Positions 7,238 through 16,227 of a stretch of 64,000 bases of DNA are shown here, piece after piece. The position numbers were made by a program, and so were the translations under genes. The DNA is taken from positions 107,794 through 171,793 of the forward strand of contig JAILLA010000108.1 of the NCBI GenBank assembly GCA_024693325.1, in the 5' to 3' direction. Numbering within the stretch: position 1 is the stretch's first letter; every line of letters starts with the position of its first letter. The stretch is from Solobacterium sp. GTDB lineage: Bacteria; Bacillota_I; Bacilli_A; Erysipelotrichales; Erysipelotrichaceae. The notes beneath the pieces are model-generated. The model searched no databases. It had not been told where the DNA came from and saw only the letters and a program-made list of their open reading frames with translations.

Positions 7238-8923
7238 ATGACAGAAGAAACACAGCTTTTTTATCCGCCAAAAACAATGTATGAAATGGTGGAAGATATG
7301 GTACGTCAGAATCCTGACGCACCTGCATATGAGTTTTATAACAAGAAAACAACTTATTCCGAATTCGGAAAAAAGATCAATGCGGCCGCAAGGGCATTGA
7401 TCCATATTGGTATTCATCCCGGTGATGCAGTTACCATCTGCATGCCCAATGTTCCGCAGGCACTGGACTGCTTCTACGCAGTGGACAGGATCGGAGCGAT
7501 TGCGAATATGATCCATCCGCTGTCCGCACAGAAAGAGATCAGTTTTTATCTGAATATCTCCAAATCCAAGGCGATCCTGACACTGGATATGTTTACCGAG
7601 AAAGTGGAGGCTGCTTTGGAAGAAGTGGATCATCCGGTAACTGTGATCACAGCCCGTATCCAGGATGAGCTTCCTGTTTATCTGAAGGCTCCGTATTCTC
7701 TGACAAGCGGAAGAAAATTCCTGAAGTATCCCAACAGCGATCATTCCGTTCTTTGGAGCAGACTTTTGAAGCAGACATATGAAAATGTGAATCTTCCGAC
7801 AGTGAAGTATGATCCGAAGAGAACATCGGTTATTCTGTATTCCGGAGGAACAAGCGGTACACCGAAAGGCATCTGCCTGACAGACCTGAATATGAATGCG
7901 CTGGCGATCCAGTGCAGAAGTGTACTGGGCTGTGATTTCGGCCCGGGCCTGAAGATGCTCAGCTGCATGCCGATGTTCCATGGATTCGGACTTGGTGTCA
8001 ATATTCACACATGCATCGTTCATGGTCTGTGCTGCATCCTTATGCCGAATTTCAACATCAAGACATACGCAGATATGCTTGTAAAGAAACGCCCGAATTT
8101 CATTGCCGGAGTTCCGACGATATTCGAAGCACTGCTGCATATGCCCCAGCTGGAGAAGGCAAAGCTTGATTATCTGATGGGGATGTTCTGCGGCGGTGAC
8201 TCTCTGACGATCGAACTGAAGAAGAAAGTGGATGATTTCCTGAAAGAACATGGTGCATCTATCCAGGTACGTGAAGGATATGGTCTGACCGAATGCGTTA
8301 CGGCTTCCTGTCTGACGCCGAAAGATGTGTATAAGCCGGGATCGATCGGTCTTCCATTCCCGGATACCTCTTATGCGATCGTAAAGCCCGGTACGGATGA
8401 TGTCCAGGAACCGGGTCATGAAGGTGAGATCATTCTGACAGGCCCGACAGTCATGCTGGAATATCTGGATAATCCTGAGGAAACAAAACACACGCTGAGA
8501 AAAATGGCTGACGGTAGAACCTGGCTGTATACCGGAGACCTGGGATACATGGATGAAGAAGGGTATGTTTTCTTCAAACAGAGGATCAAGAGAATGATTA
8601 TAACGAACGGATACAATGTGTATCCGGGACAGATCGAAAACGTGATCGACAGCGTTCCCGAGGTTTCATACAGCTGTGTGATTGGTGTGAAAGATGAACG
8701 GCGCGGACAGCGTGTCAAAGCGTATGTCGTCCTGAGAGACAATGTTGAGAAGAGTGAAGAGATCAAACAGAAGATCTATGATGCGCTGAAAAAACATACT
8801 GCGGGATATGCGATTCCGAAAGAAATAGAATTCCGTGATTCACTTCCCAAGACACTTGTAGGCAAGGTGGCCTTCAGGGTCCTGGAAGAAGAGGCGAATG
8901 CGGAACTTGAAAAAGGATCATGA
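7238..8923 (+). CDS. AMP-dependent acyl-CoA synthetase / ligase
   Basis: 561 residues of the ANL adenylating family. The P-loop is SVILYSGGTSGTPKG, the A5-type motif is REGYGLTECV, the A7/A8 region contains WLYTGDLGYMDEEGYVFFKQRIKRMI and the C-terminal catalytic lysine region is PKTLVGKVAFRVL. It activates a carboxylic acid with ATP and loads it on CoA or another thiol. I took the ATG at 7238 because AAAGGGG lies 7 bases upstream; ATGs at 7214 and 7232 have worse sites. The next gene begins one base after its stop, so ligase and acyltransferase are co-transcribed and probably use the same acyl group. The acid is not identifiable from sequence. Confidence 0.9.
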   Translation: MTEETQLFYPPKTMYEMVEDMVRQNPDAPAYEFYNKKTTYSEFGKKINAAARALIHIGIHPGDAVTICMPNVPQALDCFYAVDRIGAIANMIHPLSAQKEISFYLNISKSKAILTLDMFTEKVEAALEEVDHPVTVITARIQDELPVYLKAPYSLTSGRKFLKYPNSDHSVLWSRLLKQTYENVNLPTVKYDPKRTSVILYSGGTSGTPKGICLTDLNMNALAIQCRSVLGCDFGPGLKMLSCMPMFHGFGLGVNIHTCIVHGLCCILMPNFNIKTYADMLVKKRPNFIAGVPTIFEALLHMPQLEKAKLDYLMGMFCGGDSLTIELKKKVDDFLKEHGASIQVREGYGLTECVTASCLTPKDVYKPGSIGLPFPDTSYAIVKPGTDDVQEPGHEGEIILTGPTVMLEYLDNPEETKHTLRKMADGRTWLYTGDLGYMDEEGYVFFKQRIKRMIITNGYNVYPGQIENVIDSVPEVSYSCVIGVKDERRGQRVKAYVVLRDNVEKSEEIKQKIYDALKKHTAGYAIPKEIEFRDSLPKTLVGKVAFRVLEEEANAELEKGS

Positions 8924-8924
8924 T

Positions 8925-9821
8925 ATGTCGGATAAAGTAATGAAACGAAGATTCGGTGACAGAAAGGACGGTGCTCTGGTCAGGGATGGCCATGGCCTGC
9001 AGATGATCATGTCACTGCTCATGCCTAATCGCTGTGACAATGAAGTCTTCCTGCATGAGACGATCGATGCGACAGAACTGGTCAGATATCTGAAAGAAAA
9101 GAACAGCGGGGATATCGATTATAAAACTACGATCTTCCACTGTGTGATCACAGGTCTTGCAAGAATGGTGCGTGAACGCCCGATCATGAACCGGTTCATC
9201 CAGGGCGGCAGGATCTATCAGCGATACGATATCAGCCTCAGTTTTGTGGCGAAAAAGAGGTTCACGGACGGTGCTGATGAAGCACTGATGGTGCTTGTCC
9301 CGAAAGATACGGACACAGTTAATGAGATCGCCAGGAAGATCGTCGGTGATGTCAAAGAATCCAGAAAGACTGAGGGTGTTACAGCCGGCAGTATCGATGA
9401 ACTGATGGCCAAACTGGCTAAGCTTCCCAGGCTGCTTCTGATGTTTATTGTCTGGACAGTCAGGTGTCTCGATTACTGGGGAGTTAATCCGGGATTCCTT
9501 ACAGAGGGAGATCCGAATTATACAACGATCCTTGTTTCAAATCTGGGAAGTATCAAGTGTCCTTCGGTTTATCATCACCTGAACAATTACGGAACAAATT
9601 CCATTATGGTCACGATCGGCACACTGCATAAAGAAGAGATCCTGATGGATGATGGACATAAAGAGATCAGAGATGTGATCGATATCGGGGCAACTCTGGA
9701 TGAACGTATCGGTGACGGCTTCTATTTTGCAAAAAGCCTGAAACTGATCAAACATATATTTGCTCATCCGGAACTGCTGGAACAGCCGCTGAATGTAGAG
9801 AGCGGATTTGATTATAAATGA
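8925..9821 (+). CDS. E2-like acyltransferase without lipoyl domain
   Basis: 298 residues resembling the catalytic domain of 2-oxo acid dehydrogenase E2 / chloramphenicol acetyltransferase; there is no lipoyl or E1/E3-binding domain. The end of the fold reads IGATLDERIGDGFYFAKSL, which aligns with the E2 active site LDHRVVDG. The catalytic His is replaced by Glu while the Asp-Gly is kept, so classical CoA acyl transfer chemistry may be altered or lost. The ATG at 8925 has AAAGGA 7 bases upstream. It directly follows an acyl-CoA ligase, which suggests that it receives the activated acyl group. Product unknown. Confidence 0.75.
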   Translation: MSDKVMKRRFGDRKDGALVRDGHGLQMIMSLLMPNRCDNEVFLHETIDATELVRYLKEKNSGDIDYKTTIFHCVITGLARMVRERPIMNRFIQGGRIYQRYDISLSFVAKKRFTDGADEALMVLVPKDTDTVNEIARKIVGDVKESRKTEGVTAGSIDELMAKLAKLPRLLLMFIVWTVRCLDYWGVNPGFLTEGDPNYTTILVSNLGSIKCPSVYHHLNNYGTNSIMVTIGTLHKEEILMDDGHKEIRDVIDIGATLDERIGDGFYFAKSLKLIKHIFAHPELLEQPLNVESGFDYK

Positions 9822-9824
9822 TGC

Positions 9825-9854
9825 AAAGGCTGGCCTGATCGGCTGGCTTTTTTT
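9825..9854 (+). terminator. Terminator after the ligase-acyltransferase operon
   Basis: AAAGGCTGGCC (9825-9835) pairs with GGCTGGCTTTT (9841-9851) through several G-T pairs around a 5-base loop, followed by a T run. The GH1 gene starts only 15 bases later, so read-through may supply it. Confidence 0.65.
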
Positions 9855-9869
9855 GGTAGAATGGAAATG

Positions 9870-11156
9870 ATGGATAAGATATTCGGTGTAAATTTTCTTT
9901 GGGGTGCTGCTTCATCTGCCGCGCAGATCGAAGGCGCTTTTGATGCGGACGGGAAAGGTCTCAGCATATGGGATACTGCGCCGGCTGATAAGATCAAAAA
10001 CGGTGATTCATGTCATGATGGATGTGATCATTATCACCATTACAAAGAAGATATCGCGTTAATGAAAAAGATGGGACTGAGGTCGTACCGCTTTTCTGTC
10101 AGCTGGCCAAGAGTGATGCCGGAGGAAGGCGTGATCAATGAAAAAGGTCTGCAGTTTTATTCTGATCTTGTTGATGAACTGCTGAACGCAGGGATCGAAC
10201 CAATGGTCACATTGTACCATTGGGATCTGCCTGTCTGGGCGGACAGAAAGGGCGGATGGCTTACTGAAGAAATCATTCCTCTTTTCAGCGAGTATGTGAA
10301 AGCTGTCGTTGAAAAGCTGTCTGACCGGACTATGTGGTGGATGGTCATGAATGAGATCCACTGTTTTGTCTGGAATGGTTATCTGAACGGGATCCATGCA
10401 CCGTTTCGGAAAAACATATTCAGCCTGAACAGATTGACAAGGATCGTCCTGAAAGCACAGGCTGCCGGTGTCCGTACGATCCGGAAGTCTGCGGTCAGAA
10501 AACCGATGATCGGCAGTGCAGTGTCTGCAGGTGCATATATTCCGCTCAGTGAAAATGCTGAGGATATTGAGAAAGCATATCGTGATAGCTTTTATTCAAG
10601 AGTGGGGACGACTTCGAACAGATGGTGGTCTGATCCGGCTGTACTGGGAAAACCGGTCAGTATTTACGGGGTGTTCCGTTCATTCCGAAAAGATATGGCA
10701 GATATGCAGTGTGATTTTGATTTTATCGGTATCAACTTTTATTCACCCTGGCTCAGAAAAGGCACTGTGATCCCGGAGGAAAGAAAGTCCAGCCTGGGCT
10801 GGACGATTGACGGGCGCGGCTTATACTGGGTACTCCGGTTTTATTATCAAAGATATCACCTGCCGGTGCTGATCACGGAAAACGGGATCTCCCTGGATGA
10901 TTCGGTATCGGAGGATGGCTGTGTTCATGATGAAAAGAGGACCGGCTTTATCAGGGAATACCTGGATGGTGTCATCCGGGCTGTACATGAAGAGATCCCT
11001 GTGCTCGGATATCAGTACTGGTCCCTGACGGACAATTTTGAATGGGCGGAGGGTTATGACCCGAGATTCGGACTCATCTATGTTGACTATGAGACAAAAA
11101 GAAGGGTCATTAAAGATTCCGGACATGCATATGCTGAAATCATCCGAAACATGTAA
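9870..11156 (+). CDS. Glycoside hydrolase family 1, beta-glucosidase type
   Basis: About 428 residues, complete family 1 barrel. The N-terminus has NFLWGAASSAAQIEGAF; the acid/base Glu is in WWMVMNEIHCF and the nucleophile Glu is in LPVLITENGISLDD. The C-terminal YWSLTDNFEWAEGYDPRFGL is the aglycone/glycone loop of true beta-glucosidases; the Ser-Lys-Tyr signature of 6-phospho enzymes is missing. It therefore should hydrolyse unphosphorylated beta-glucosides or related sugars. No signal peptide, so cytosolic. The start is uncertain: ATG triplets at 9861, 9867 and 9870 all lie within 15 bases after the preceding terminator, and 9870 has GGA four bases upstream. Confidence 0.9.
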   Translation: MDKIFGVNFLWGAASSAAQIEGAFDADGKGLSIWDTAPADKIKNGDSCHDGCDHYHHYKEDIALMKKMGLRSYRFSVSWPRVMPEEGVINEKGLQFYSDLVDELLNAGIEPMVTLYHWDLPVWADRKGGWLTEEIIPLFSEYVKAVVEKLSDRTMWWMVMNEIHCFVWNGYLNGIHAPFRKNIFSLNRLTRIVLKAQAAGVRTIRKSAVRKPMIGSAVSAGAYIPLSENAEDIEKAYRDSFYSRVGTTSNRWWSDPAVLGKPVSIYGVFRSFRKDMADMQCDFDFIGINFYSPWLRKGTVIPEERKSSLGWTIDGRGLYWVLRFYYQRYHLPVLITENGISLDDSVSEDGCVHDEKRTGFIREYLDGVIRAVHEEIPVLGYQYWSLTDNFEWAEGYDPRFGLIYVDYETKRRVIKDSGHAYAEIIRNM

Positions 11157-11166
11157 AAAAATAAAA

Positions 11167-11193
11167 TGCTTATCGTTAAAAAATCGATGAGCA
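11167..11193. terminator. Hairpin after GH1 gene
   Basis: TGCTTATCG (11167-11175) pairs with CGATGAGCA (11185-11193), one G-T pair, around a 9-base A-rich loop. There is no clear T run, so termination is uncertain. Confidence 0.3.
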
Positions 11194-11234
11194 GAAAATG
11201 TTTTGGTATGAGATAGGCACTAAATGATTTACAA

Positions 11235-11240
11235 TATAAT
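11235..11240 (+). promoter_or_regulatory. -10 element upstream of the HPr-lactate dehydrogenase gene
   Basis: TATAAT at 11235-11240 is a perfect -10, 66 bases before the start codon. At 17 bases upstream there is only GATAGG, a poor -35, which may mean that the promoter needs an activator. Confidence 0.4.
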
Positions 11241-11306
11241 CAGTTAAGGAAATGATAGAAAGTTGATTGGCAGACTATCATGGCTTAAGGAAGAAGGAGA
11301 TATATA

Positions 11307-12602
11307 ATGAAATCTTTTACCTACGTTTTAACAGATCCTGAAGGATTGCATGCACGTCCCGCTGTAACGATTTCCCAGACATGTGTTCAGCTGCAGTCAG
11401 CAGTAACATTTTCCTATAATGGGAAAACAGCTGCCGGAAACAACGTTCTTCAGCTGCTCGCTCTCGGCGCAAAGCATGGCGCTGAACTTGAAGTAACGAT
11501 CGAAGGACCGGATGAAGAAGAAGCAGTTGAAAAGGTTTTACACGATCTGCGTCATAAAGCAGAAGAACATTCTGCAAAACCGCTGCGTGTAGCTTTCTTC
11601 GGAACAAAAGACTACGACAGACTGTTCTTCAGTGAACTTGCAAAGGACAAGGGACCTACAGCTTATAACTGTGATATTCATTACTTCACGACCAGACTGA
11701 CACCTGAAACAGCTAACCTGGCTCATGGATACGATGCTGTATGTATCTTCGTTAATGACGAATGCCCGAGAAGTGTTGTTGAAGAACTCCATGAAGGCGG
11801 CGTCAAGCTGATCCTTCTGCGCTGCGCAGGATTCAACAATGTTGATATGACTGCAGCAAAAGAATGCGGAATGACAGTTGTCCGTGTTCCTGCATATTCA
11901 CCGTATGCTGTTGCTGAGCATGCAATGTCCATTATCCAGGCTGCAAACCGCAGACTCTGCAAGGCTTACAATAAAGTCAATGACAACAACTTCGCACTGA
12001 GCGGACTGCTCGGACTTGACCTGCATAATAAGACAGCCGGTATCCTCGGTACAGGAAGAATCGGACAGTGCTTTGCACGTATCTGCAAGGGTTATGGCAT
12101 GACAGTTATCGGCTGGGATGCATATCCGAACCAGAAACTCGTTGATGAAGGACTGCTGACATATGTTTCCAAGGAAGAACTGCTGCGTAAATCAGATCTG
12201 ATCTCCCTCCATGCACCGCTGATCATGGGTGAAGGCGGAACATATCATATGATCAACAAAGATACGATCGCTATGATGAAAGACAATGTCATGCTGGTCA
12301 ATACAGCACGCGGCGGTCTGATCGATGCTGAAGCACTGATCGATGCACTCAAGGCTCGCAAGTTCCACGCTGTAGCACTTGACGTTTATGAAGGTGAAGA
12401 TTCCAACGTTTATACAGATCATTCCGATGACTATCTGGAAACAGATATCACAGCAAGACTGACAATGTTCCCGAACGTTGTACTGACATCACATCAGGCA
12501 TTCTTTACAAGAGAAGCTCTGCAGGCAATTGCGGCAACCACAATGGAAAATGCGCGCAACTTCAACAGAGGCAGAGAACTCGGTATTGCCGAAGTCAAAT
12601 AA
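11307..12602 (+). CDS. HPr domain fused to D-lactate dehydrogenase
   Basis: 431 residues in two parts. Residues 1 to about 88 are an HPr phosphocarrier domain: DPEGLHARPA holds the PTS phosphorylation site at His15, numbered as in free HPr. The regulatory Ser46 position is Asn (GNN at 44-46), so HPr kinase should not act on it. After a short linker, residues 93-431 are a D-isomer-specific 2-hydroxyacid dehydrogenase of the fermentative D-LDH type, with GTGRIG (248-253) for NAD, Arg335 in NTARGG, a Glu near 362-364 and His396 in TSHQAFF. It should reduce pyruvate to D-lactate using NADH. The fusion suggests that PTS phosphorylation state could control lactate formation (inference). GAAGGAGA precedes the ATG; codon use is that of a highly expressed gene; it is monocistronic. 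Confidence 0.93.
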   Translation: MKSFTYVLTDPEGLHARPAVTISQTCVQLQSAVTFSYNGKTAAGNNVLQLLALGAKHGAELEVTIEGPDEEEAVEKVLHDLRHKAEEHSAKPLRVAFFGTKDYDRLFFSELAKDKGPTAYNCDIHYFTTRLTPETANLAHGYDAVCIFVNDECPRSVVEELHEGGVKLILLRCAGFNNVDMTAAKECGMTVVRVPAYSPYAVAEHAMSIIQAANRRLCKAYNKVNDNNFALSGLLGLDLHNKTAGILGTGRIGQCFARICKGYGMTVIGWDAYPNQKLVDEGLLTYVSKEELLRKSDLISLHAPLIMGEGGTYHMINKDTIAMMKDNVMLVNTARGGLIDAEALIDALKARKFHAVALDVYEGEDSNVYTDHSDDYLETDITARLTMFPNVVLTSHQAFFTREALQAIAATTMENARNFNRGRELGIAEVK

Positions 12603-12618
12603 GCATTATGCATATCCT

Positions 12619-12664
12619 GGAGCTGTTGAACCCCGGAATCATCCGGAGCGATACAGCTCCTTTT
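12619..12664 (+). terminator. Intrinsic terminator of the HPr-LDH gene
   Basis: GGAGCTGT (12619-12626) pairs with ACAGCTCC (12653-12660); an inner CCGGA/TCCGG stem (near 12633-12645) extends the hairpin, followed by TTTTATT. Confidence 0.8.
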
Positions 12665-12763
12665 ATTCTGCATATTTGTTTTAAGACCAACGGATAAACC
12701 CGTATAAACGATACAGGATTCAATGGTACTATATGTCTGACCAGGCATCTTAGGAGACCAGCT

Positions 12764-13732
12764 ATGAATTATAAAGAAATCGGCAGTACCGGTATCCGGA
12801 TCTCTGACATCTGTTTAGGCGGTATGTCTTTCGGAAAGCGGTCAGATGAATACTATCAGTGGACTTTGGAAGAAAAGGAAACAGAGGAAATGATCGCCCA
12901 TGCTTTTGAACTGGGTATTAATTTCATTGATACAGCAAACCAGTACAGCGGCGGAACAAGTGAGGAATATATCGGGAAAGCATTGAAACGTCTGGATATT
13001 CCGCGTGATCAGGTCGTTCTTGCGTCTAAAGTATATTTCAATGAGGGAAAACTCAGCAGAGCTGCGATTCTGAGGGAGATCGATGGAACGCTGGAGAGAC
13101 TGGGTACGGATTATCTGGATCTCTATCAGATCCATCGGTTTGACTATGACACGCCGATCGAAGAAACCATGGAAACACTGGATTCGCTTGTAAAGGCAGG
13201 CAAGGTCAGAGCACTCGGTGCTTCTTCGATGTACGCTTATCAGTTCCACAACATGCAGATATGTGCCCTGCAGAATGGATGGACCATGTTCTCAGCTATG
13301 CAGAACCACTACAATCTGCTTTACCGTGAAGACGAAAGAGAAATGATTCCTGTGTGCCGGCAGTACAACGTCTCCCTGATCCCGTATTCGCCTTTGGCGG
13401 GCGGACATCTGGCACATACCGGCTGGACTTCTGATTCACTTCGTTCACAAAGCGACAAGACGATCCGCAGAAGATATGACCATGCTATGGAGAACGACCT
13501 GAAGATCGTGGAACGGGTCAGCGAAACTGCCCTGAAGTATCATGTGTCCATGAGTGAAGTTGCACTTGCCTGGCTGCTTTCCAAAGGTGCGTCGCCGATC
13601 GTCGGAGCTACGAAGATTTCGCATTTTGATGAGGCTGTCAAGGCAGCTGATCTGACACTGGCAGAAGAAGATATCCGGTATCTGGAGGAGCTTTATCTAC
13701 CGCATCCATTGAAGGGGCCAGTTGCCCGTTGA
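12764..13732 (+). CDS. Aldo/keto reductase
   Basis: 322 residues, TIM-barrel NAD(P)H-dependent oxidoreductase. The catalytic tetrad is visible: Asp and Tyr in NFIDTANQYSGG, Lys in VVLASKVYF, and His in LYQIHRFD. The C-terminal NADPH-binding block reads GASPIVGATKISHFDEAV. It resembles the YajO/YghZ/Kv-beta-like branch, which reduces aldehydes and ketones with broad range. The ATG follows a weak AGGAGA site. The next gene begins 10 bases after its stop, so it forms an operon with the MBL-fold hydrolase and perhaps the exporter. Confidence 0.93.
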   Translation: MNYKEIGSTGIRISDICLGGMSFGKRSDEYYQWTLEEKETEEMIAHAFELGINFIDTANQYSGGTSEEYIGKALKRLDIPRDQVVLASKVYFNEGKLSRAAILREIDGTLERLGTDYLDLYQIHRFDYDTPIEETMETLDSLVKAGKVRALGASSMYAYQFHNMQICALQNGWTMFSAMQNHYNLLYREDEREMIPVCRQYNVSLIPYSPLAGGHLAHTGWTSDSLRSQSDKTIRRRYDHAMENDLKIVERVSETALKYHVSMSEVALAWLLSKGASPIVGATKISHFDEAVKAADLTLAEEDIRYLEELYLPHPLKGPVAR

Positions 13733-13742
13733 GGAGGAAGTT

Positions 13743-14582
13743 ATGAAGATCACTGATCTTGTTGAAAACACGGAAGGCGTGTTCGGATGCGGTACAGAGC
13801 ACGGTCTCAGCCTTTGGATCGAGACAGGAGATCACAGGATCCTGATGGATACCGGGGCTTCAGATCTGTTTGAAAAGAACGCAGAGAAGCTCGGTATCGA
13901 TCTGTCTCAGGCAGATATCGTCATTATCTCTCATGGTCATAATGATCATGGGGGAGGGCTTGCAAGGTTCCTGGAGATCAATCCCACAGCAAACGTTTAT
14001 ATCCGGGATTCTGCATTCGGAGGATACTATTCCGTGCGGAATGGTGTTCCGGTGTATATCGGGCTGGATCCGGCACTGAAGAATAACGATCGGGTCATTC
14101 CGGTCAGTGGTGATCACGAGATCGGAACGGGTCTGTTTCTGTTCTCGGCTGTTCCCCTGATGCGTCCTATGTATCACACCAATGATCATCTGAAGCAGAA
14201 GATCGATGAGAAACTTGTGAATGATGCGTTTGATCATGAGCAGTATCTGGTGGTCTGTGAGAATGGTATGAGTGTGCTGTTTTCCGGCTGTGCGCACCGC
14301 GGTATTCTGAATATTCTGGACGAATTCAATAAACGGTATGGAAAAGATCCTGATTATGTTGTCAGCGGTTTCCATACCATGAACCATTCCCGCGGTTATA
14401 CAGATGAAGAGATCAATGACATCATCGTTACCGCGCACGAACTGAAAAAACATGATACAGTCTTCTTTACCTGTCACTGTACAGGCACGGAGCCGTACGA
14501 AAAAATGAAGGCTATTATGAATGAACAGCTGAATTATCTTCATTGCGGAGAACAGCTGATCCTGACTGAACCGGTCGTTTAA
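13743..14582 (+). CDS. MBL-fold metallo-hydrolase
   Basis: 279 residues. The metal site HGHNDHGGG follows the strand DIVIISHG; later ligands are in LFSGCAHRGI and SGFHTM. The layout (metal motif followed by the CAHRG box) is that of the archaeal dihydropterin-RFAP-synthase-like group of beta-lactamase-fold enzymes, most of which have no known substrate. The start at 13743 was chosen because GAGGAGG lies 5 bases upstream; seven earlier codons overlap the aldo/keto reductase. It is cytosolic. The neighbour genes (reductase, EamA exporter) do not point to one pathway. Confidence 0.88.
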   Translation: MKITDLVENTEGVFGCGTEHGLSLWIETGDHRILMDTGASDLFEKNAEKLGIDLSQADIVIISHGHNDHGGGLARFLEINPTANVYIRDSAFGGYYSVRNGVPVYIGLDPALKNNDRVIPVSGDHEIGTGLFLFSAVPLMRPMYHTNDHLKQKIDEKLVNDAFDHEQYLVVCENGMSVLFSGCAHRGILNILDEFNKRYGKDPDYVVSGFHTMNHSRGYTDEEINDIIVTAHELKKHDTVFFTCHCTGTEPYEKMKAIMNEQLNYLHCGEQLILTEPVV

Positions 14583-14627
14583 TGATGTTCCGGGGCGAAA
14601 TCATGTTCTTTTTGGTATGGATAAGCT

Positions 14628-15500
14628 ATGATGTCAGATATGAAACAAACTGCTGAAATGAAGCTGATCACTGCTGTGATCGTATTCGGTACGATCAGTC
14701 TTTTTGTGCGGAGAATCCCGATGACTTCAGGAGAGATCGCACTGTTCCGTGCCGTGCTTGCGGTCGTGCTGATAGGTTTATATCTTATCCTGACAAAAAA
14801 TCTGGGCGGATTCCGCCGGATCCGGAAACAGCTTCCGCTGCTTCTGCTGTCAGGAGCTGCGATGGGATTCAACTGGATACTGCTGTTCGAGGCATACAGA
14901 TATACAACGGTTTCTGCGGCGACATTGAGTTATTATTTTGCCCCGGTGATCGTTACCGTATTATGTCCTATCGTGTTTCATGAGGAGATGACGCTCAGGC
15001 AGTGGATCTGTTTCGTCATGTCGACGCTTGGTATTGTCCTGATCACAGGGATAGGTGATCTGAGTACCGGAAGCTCCCATCTGACAGGAATTCTGTATGG
15101 ACTTGGTGCAGCCTGCCTATATGCATTTGTTATCATGATGAATAAGATGATCCAAGGCGTTGAAGGTATTCACAGAACATTTCTGCAGTTTCTTGCGGCG
15201 GTCATCGTTGTATTCCCGTATGTGATGATGACAGGCGGGATCAGCTTTGCACGAATGGATACAGTGGGGTGGCTGTGCCTGCTGACAGTCGGTGCTGTAC
15301 ATACAGGCATCACATATTGTCTGTATTTTTCGGCATTAAAAGAACTGCCGGGACAGAAGACAGCGATACTCAGCTATCTGGATCCTCTGACGGCAGTCAT
15401 GATCTCGGTATTGATATTATCGGAACCGATCAGTGCGGTTCAGATCCTGGGCGGTTTATTGATCCTTGGTTTCACTTTATGGAATGAACTCGGATCATAA
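14628..15500 (+). CDS. EamA/DMT-family transporter
   Basis: 290 residues with about ten hydrophobic helices in two repeats of five, the fold of drug/metabolite transporters. Recognisable pieces are SGAAMGFNWILLFEAYRYTTVSAATLS-like text in the first repeat and ALKELPGQKTAILSYLDPLTAVMI in the second, including the conserved Pro of the EamA repeat end. It probably exports an amino acid or small metabolite across the cytoplasmic membrane; the substrate is unknown. It starts 45 bases after the MBL gene and its stop directly abuts the stop of the convergent plsY gene, with no base between. Confidence 0.88.
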   Translation: MMSDMKQTAEMKLITAVIVFGTISLFVRRIPMTSGEIALFRAVLAVVLIGLYLILTKNLGGFRRIRKQLPLLLLSGAAMGFNWILLFEAYRYTTVSAATLSYYFAPVIVTVLCPIVFHEEMTLRQWICFVMSTLGIVLITGIGDLSTGSSHLTGILYGLGAACLYAFVIMMNKMIQGVEGIHRTFLQFLAAVIVVFPYVMMTGGISFARMDTVGWLCLLTVGAVHTGITYCLYFSALKELPGQKTAILSYLDPLTAVMISVLILSEPISAVQILGGLLILGFTLWNELGS

Positions 15501-16136
15501 TCATTTTTTCAGTTTCCCGGCAATGATCTTAATCAGATATGTTTTCTTCCCTGCGCCTGCTGGGAAGTTTTTTCCATATGGATAATGGCGGAAGAAACAC
15601 AGCAGGAAGAGGATCACAGCAAGAATGAAGCATTCCTTTCCGTATACAAAATATGCAGGAAACAGAAAGAAGAAGGGAATACTGACGCCTCCGAGAGAAA
15701 AGTATCCTGATACAAGCGTGATGATCAGGCCGATTGCCAAAGAGAGAAGTCCCCATGTCGGTGAGAATACAAACAGTGCAAGGGACGATGTCGCAACTGC
15801 TTTACCGCCATTGAACTGATGCCAGAAAGGAAGGCAGTGTCCCAGTGATGCGCCGAGTCCTGCGTAAAACAGTATGACCCGTCCTTCTTCCGGAAACAGT
15901 CTGTATGCCAGCAGGATCGCAATACCGCATTTCAGCAGATCTCCGGCCAGGACGATCAGCCCCGGAACGATTCCCAGATGCGAGGTGATGTTTGCCATGC
16001 CGGGATTGCCTGATCCGCCAAGTTCCGACGCAGGCTTATGGGCAACAACATGGGAAACGATCTCACCTGTCAGGATACAGCCAAGCAAATATGATATGAC
16101 CAGAACGATCAGTCTGTGTATGATATGAGTATTCAT
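15501..16136 (-). CDS. plsY: Glycerol-3-phosphate acyltransferase PlsY
   Basis: About 211 residues with five or more membrane segments. It transfers an acyl group from acyl phosphate to glycerol 3-phosphate, giving lysophosphatidate, the first step of phospholipid synthesis in Gram-positive bacteria. The three PlsY loops are visible: GGSGNPGMANI, GHCLPFWHQFNGGKAVATS, and the later GVSIPFFF/YFVYGKE region. The start is uncertain: I took the first ATG (16136), which has a poor ribosome site; an upstream TTG at 16175 would add 13 residues. It is probably in one unit with xpt upstream, although a terminator-like hairpin lies between them. Confidence 0.9.
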   Translation of the reverse strand: MNTHIIHRLIVLVISYLLGCILTGEIVSHVVAHKPASELGGSGNPGMANITSHLGIVPGLIVLAGDLLKCGIAILLAYRLFPEEGRVILFYAGLGASLGHCLPFWHQFNGGKAVATSSLALFVFSPTWGLLSLAIGLIITLVSGYFSLGGVSIPFFFLFPAYFVYGKECFILAVILFLLCFFRHYPYGKNFPAGAGKKTYLIKIIAGKLKK

Positions 16137-16202
16137 GAATGCATTATAGACCTGTTTGTTCTGCCTGGTTACCAAAAAGCTTTCGTGCTGCCGGAGAGTG
16201 AA

Positions 16203-16227
16203 AGAAAAATCCTGCCAGGACAGGATT
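16203..16227 (-). terminator. Intrinsic terminator of xpt
   Basis: On the minus strand AATCCTG and CAGGATT pair (16208-16214 with 16221-16227) around a 6-base loop and are followed by TTTTTC. The stem overlaps the stop codon of xpt. Confidence 0.65.

Noticed and set aside
7124..8491. 455-codon minus-strand frame opposite the acyl-CoA ligase
   Set aside because: It is rich in Cys, His and Ile in a pattern typical of antisense shadow frames; the plus strand encodes a clear ANL enzyme.
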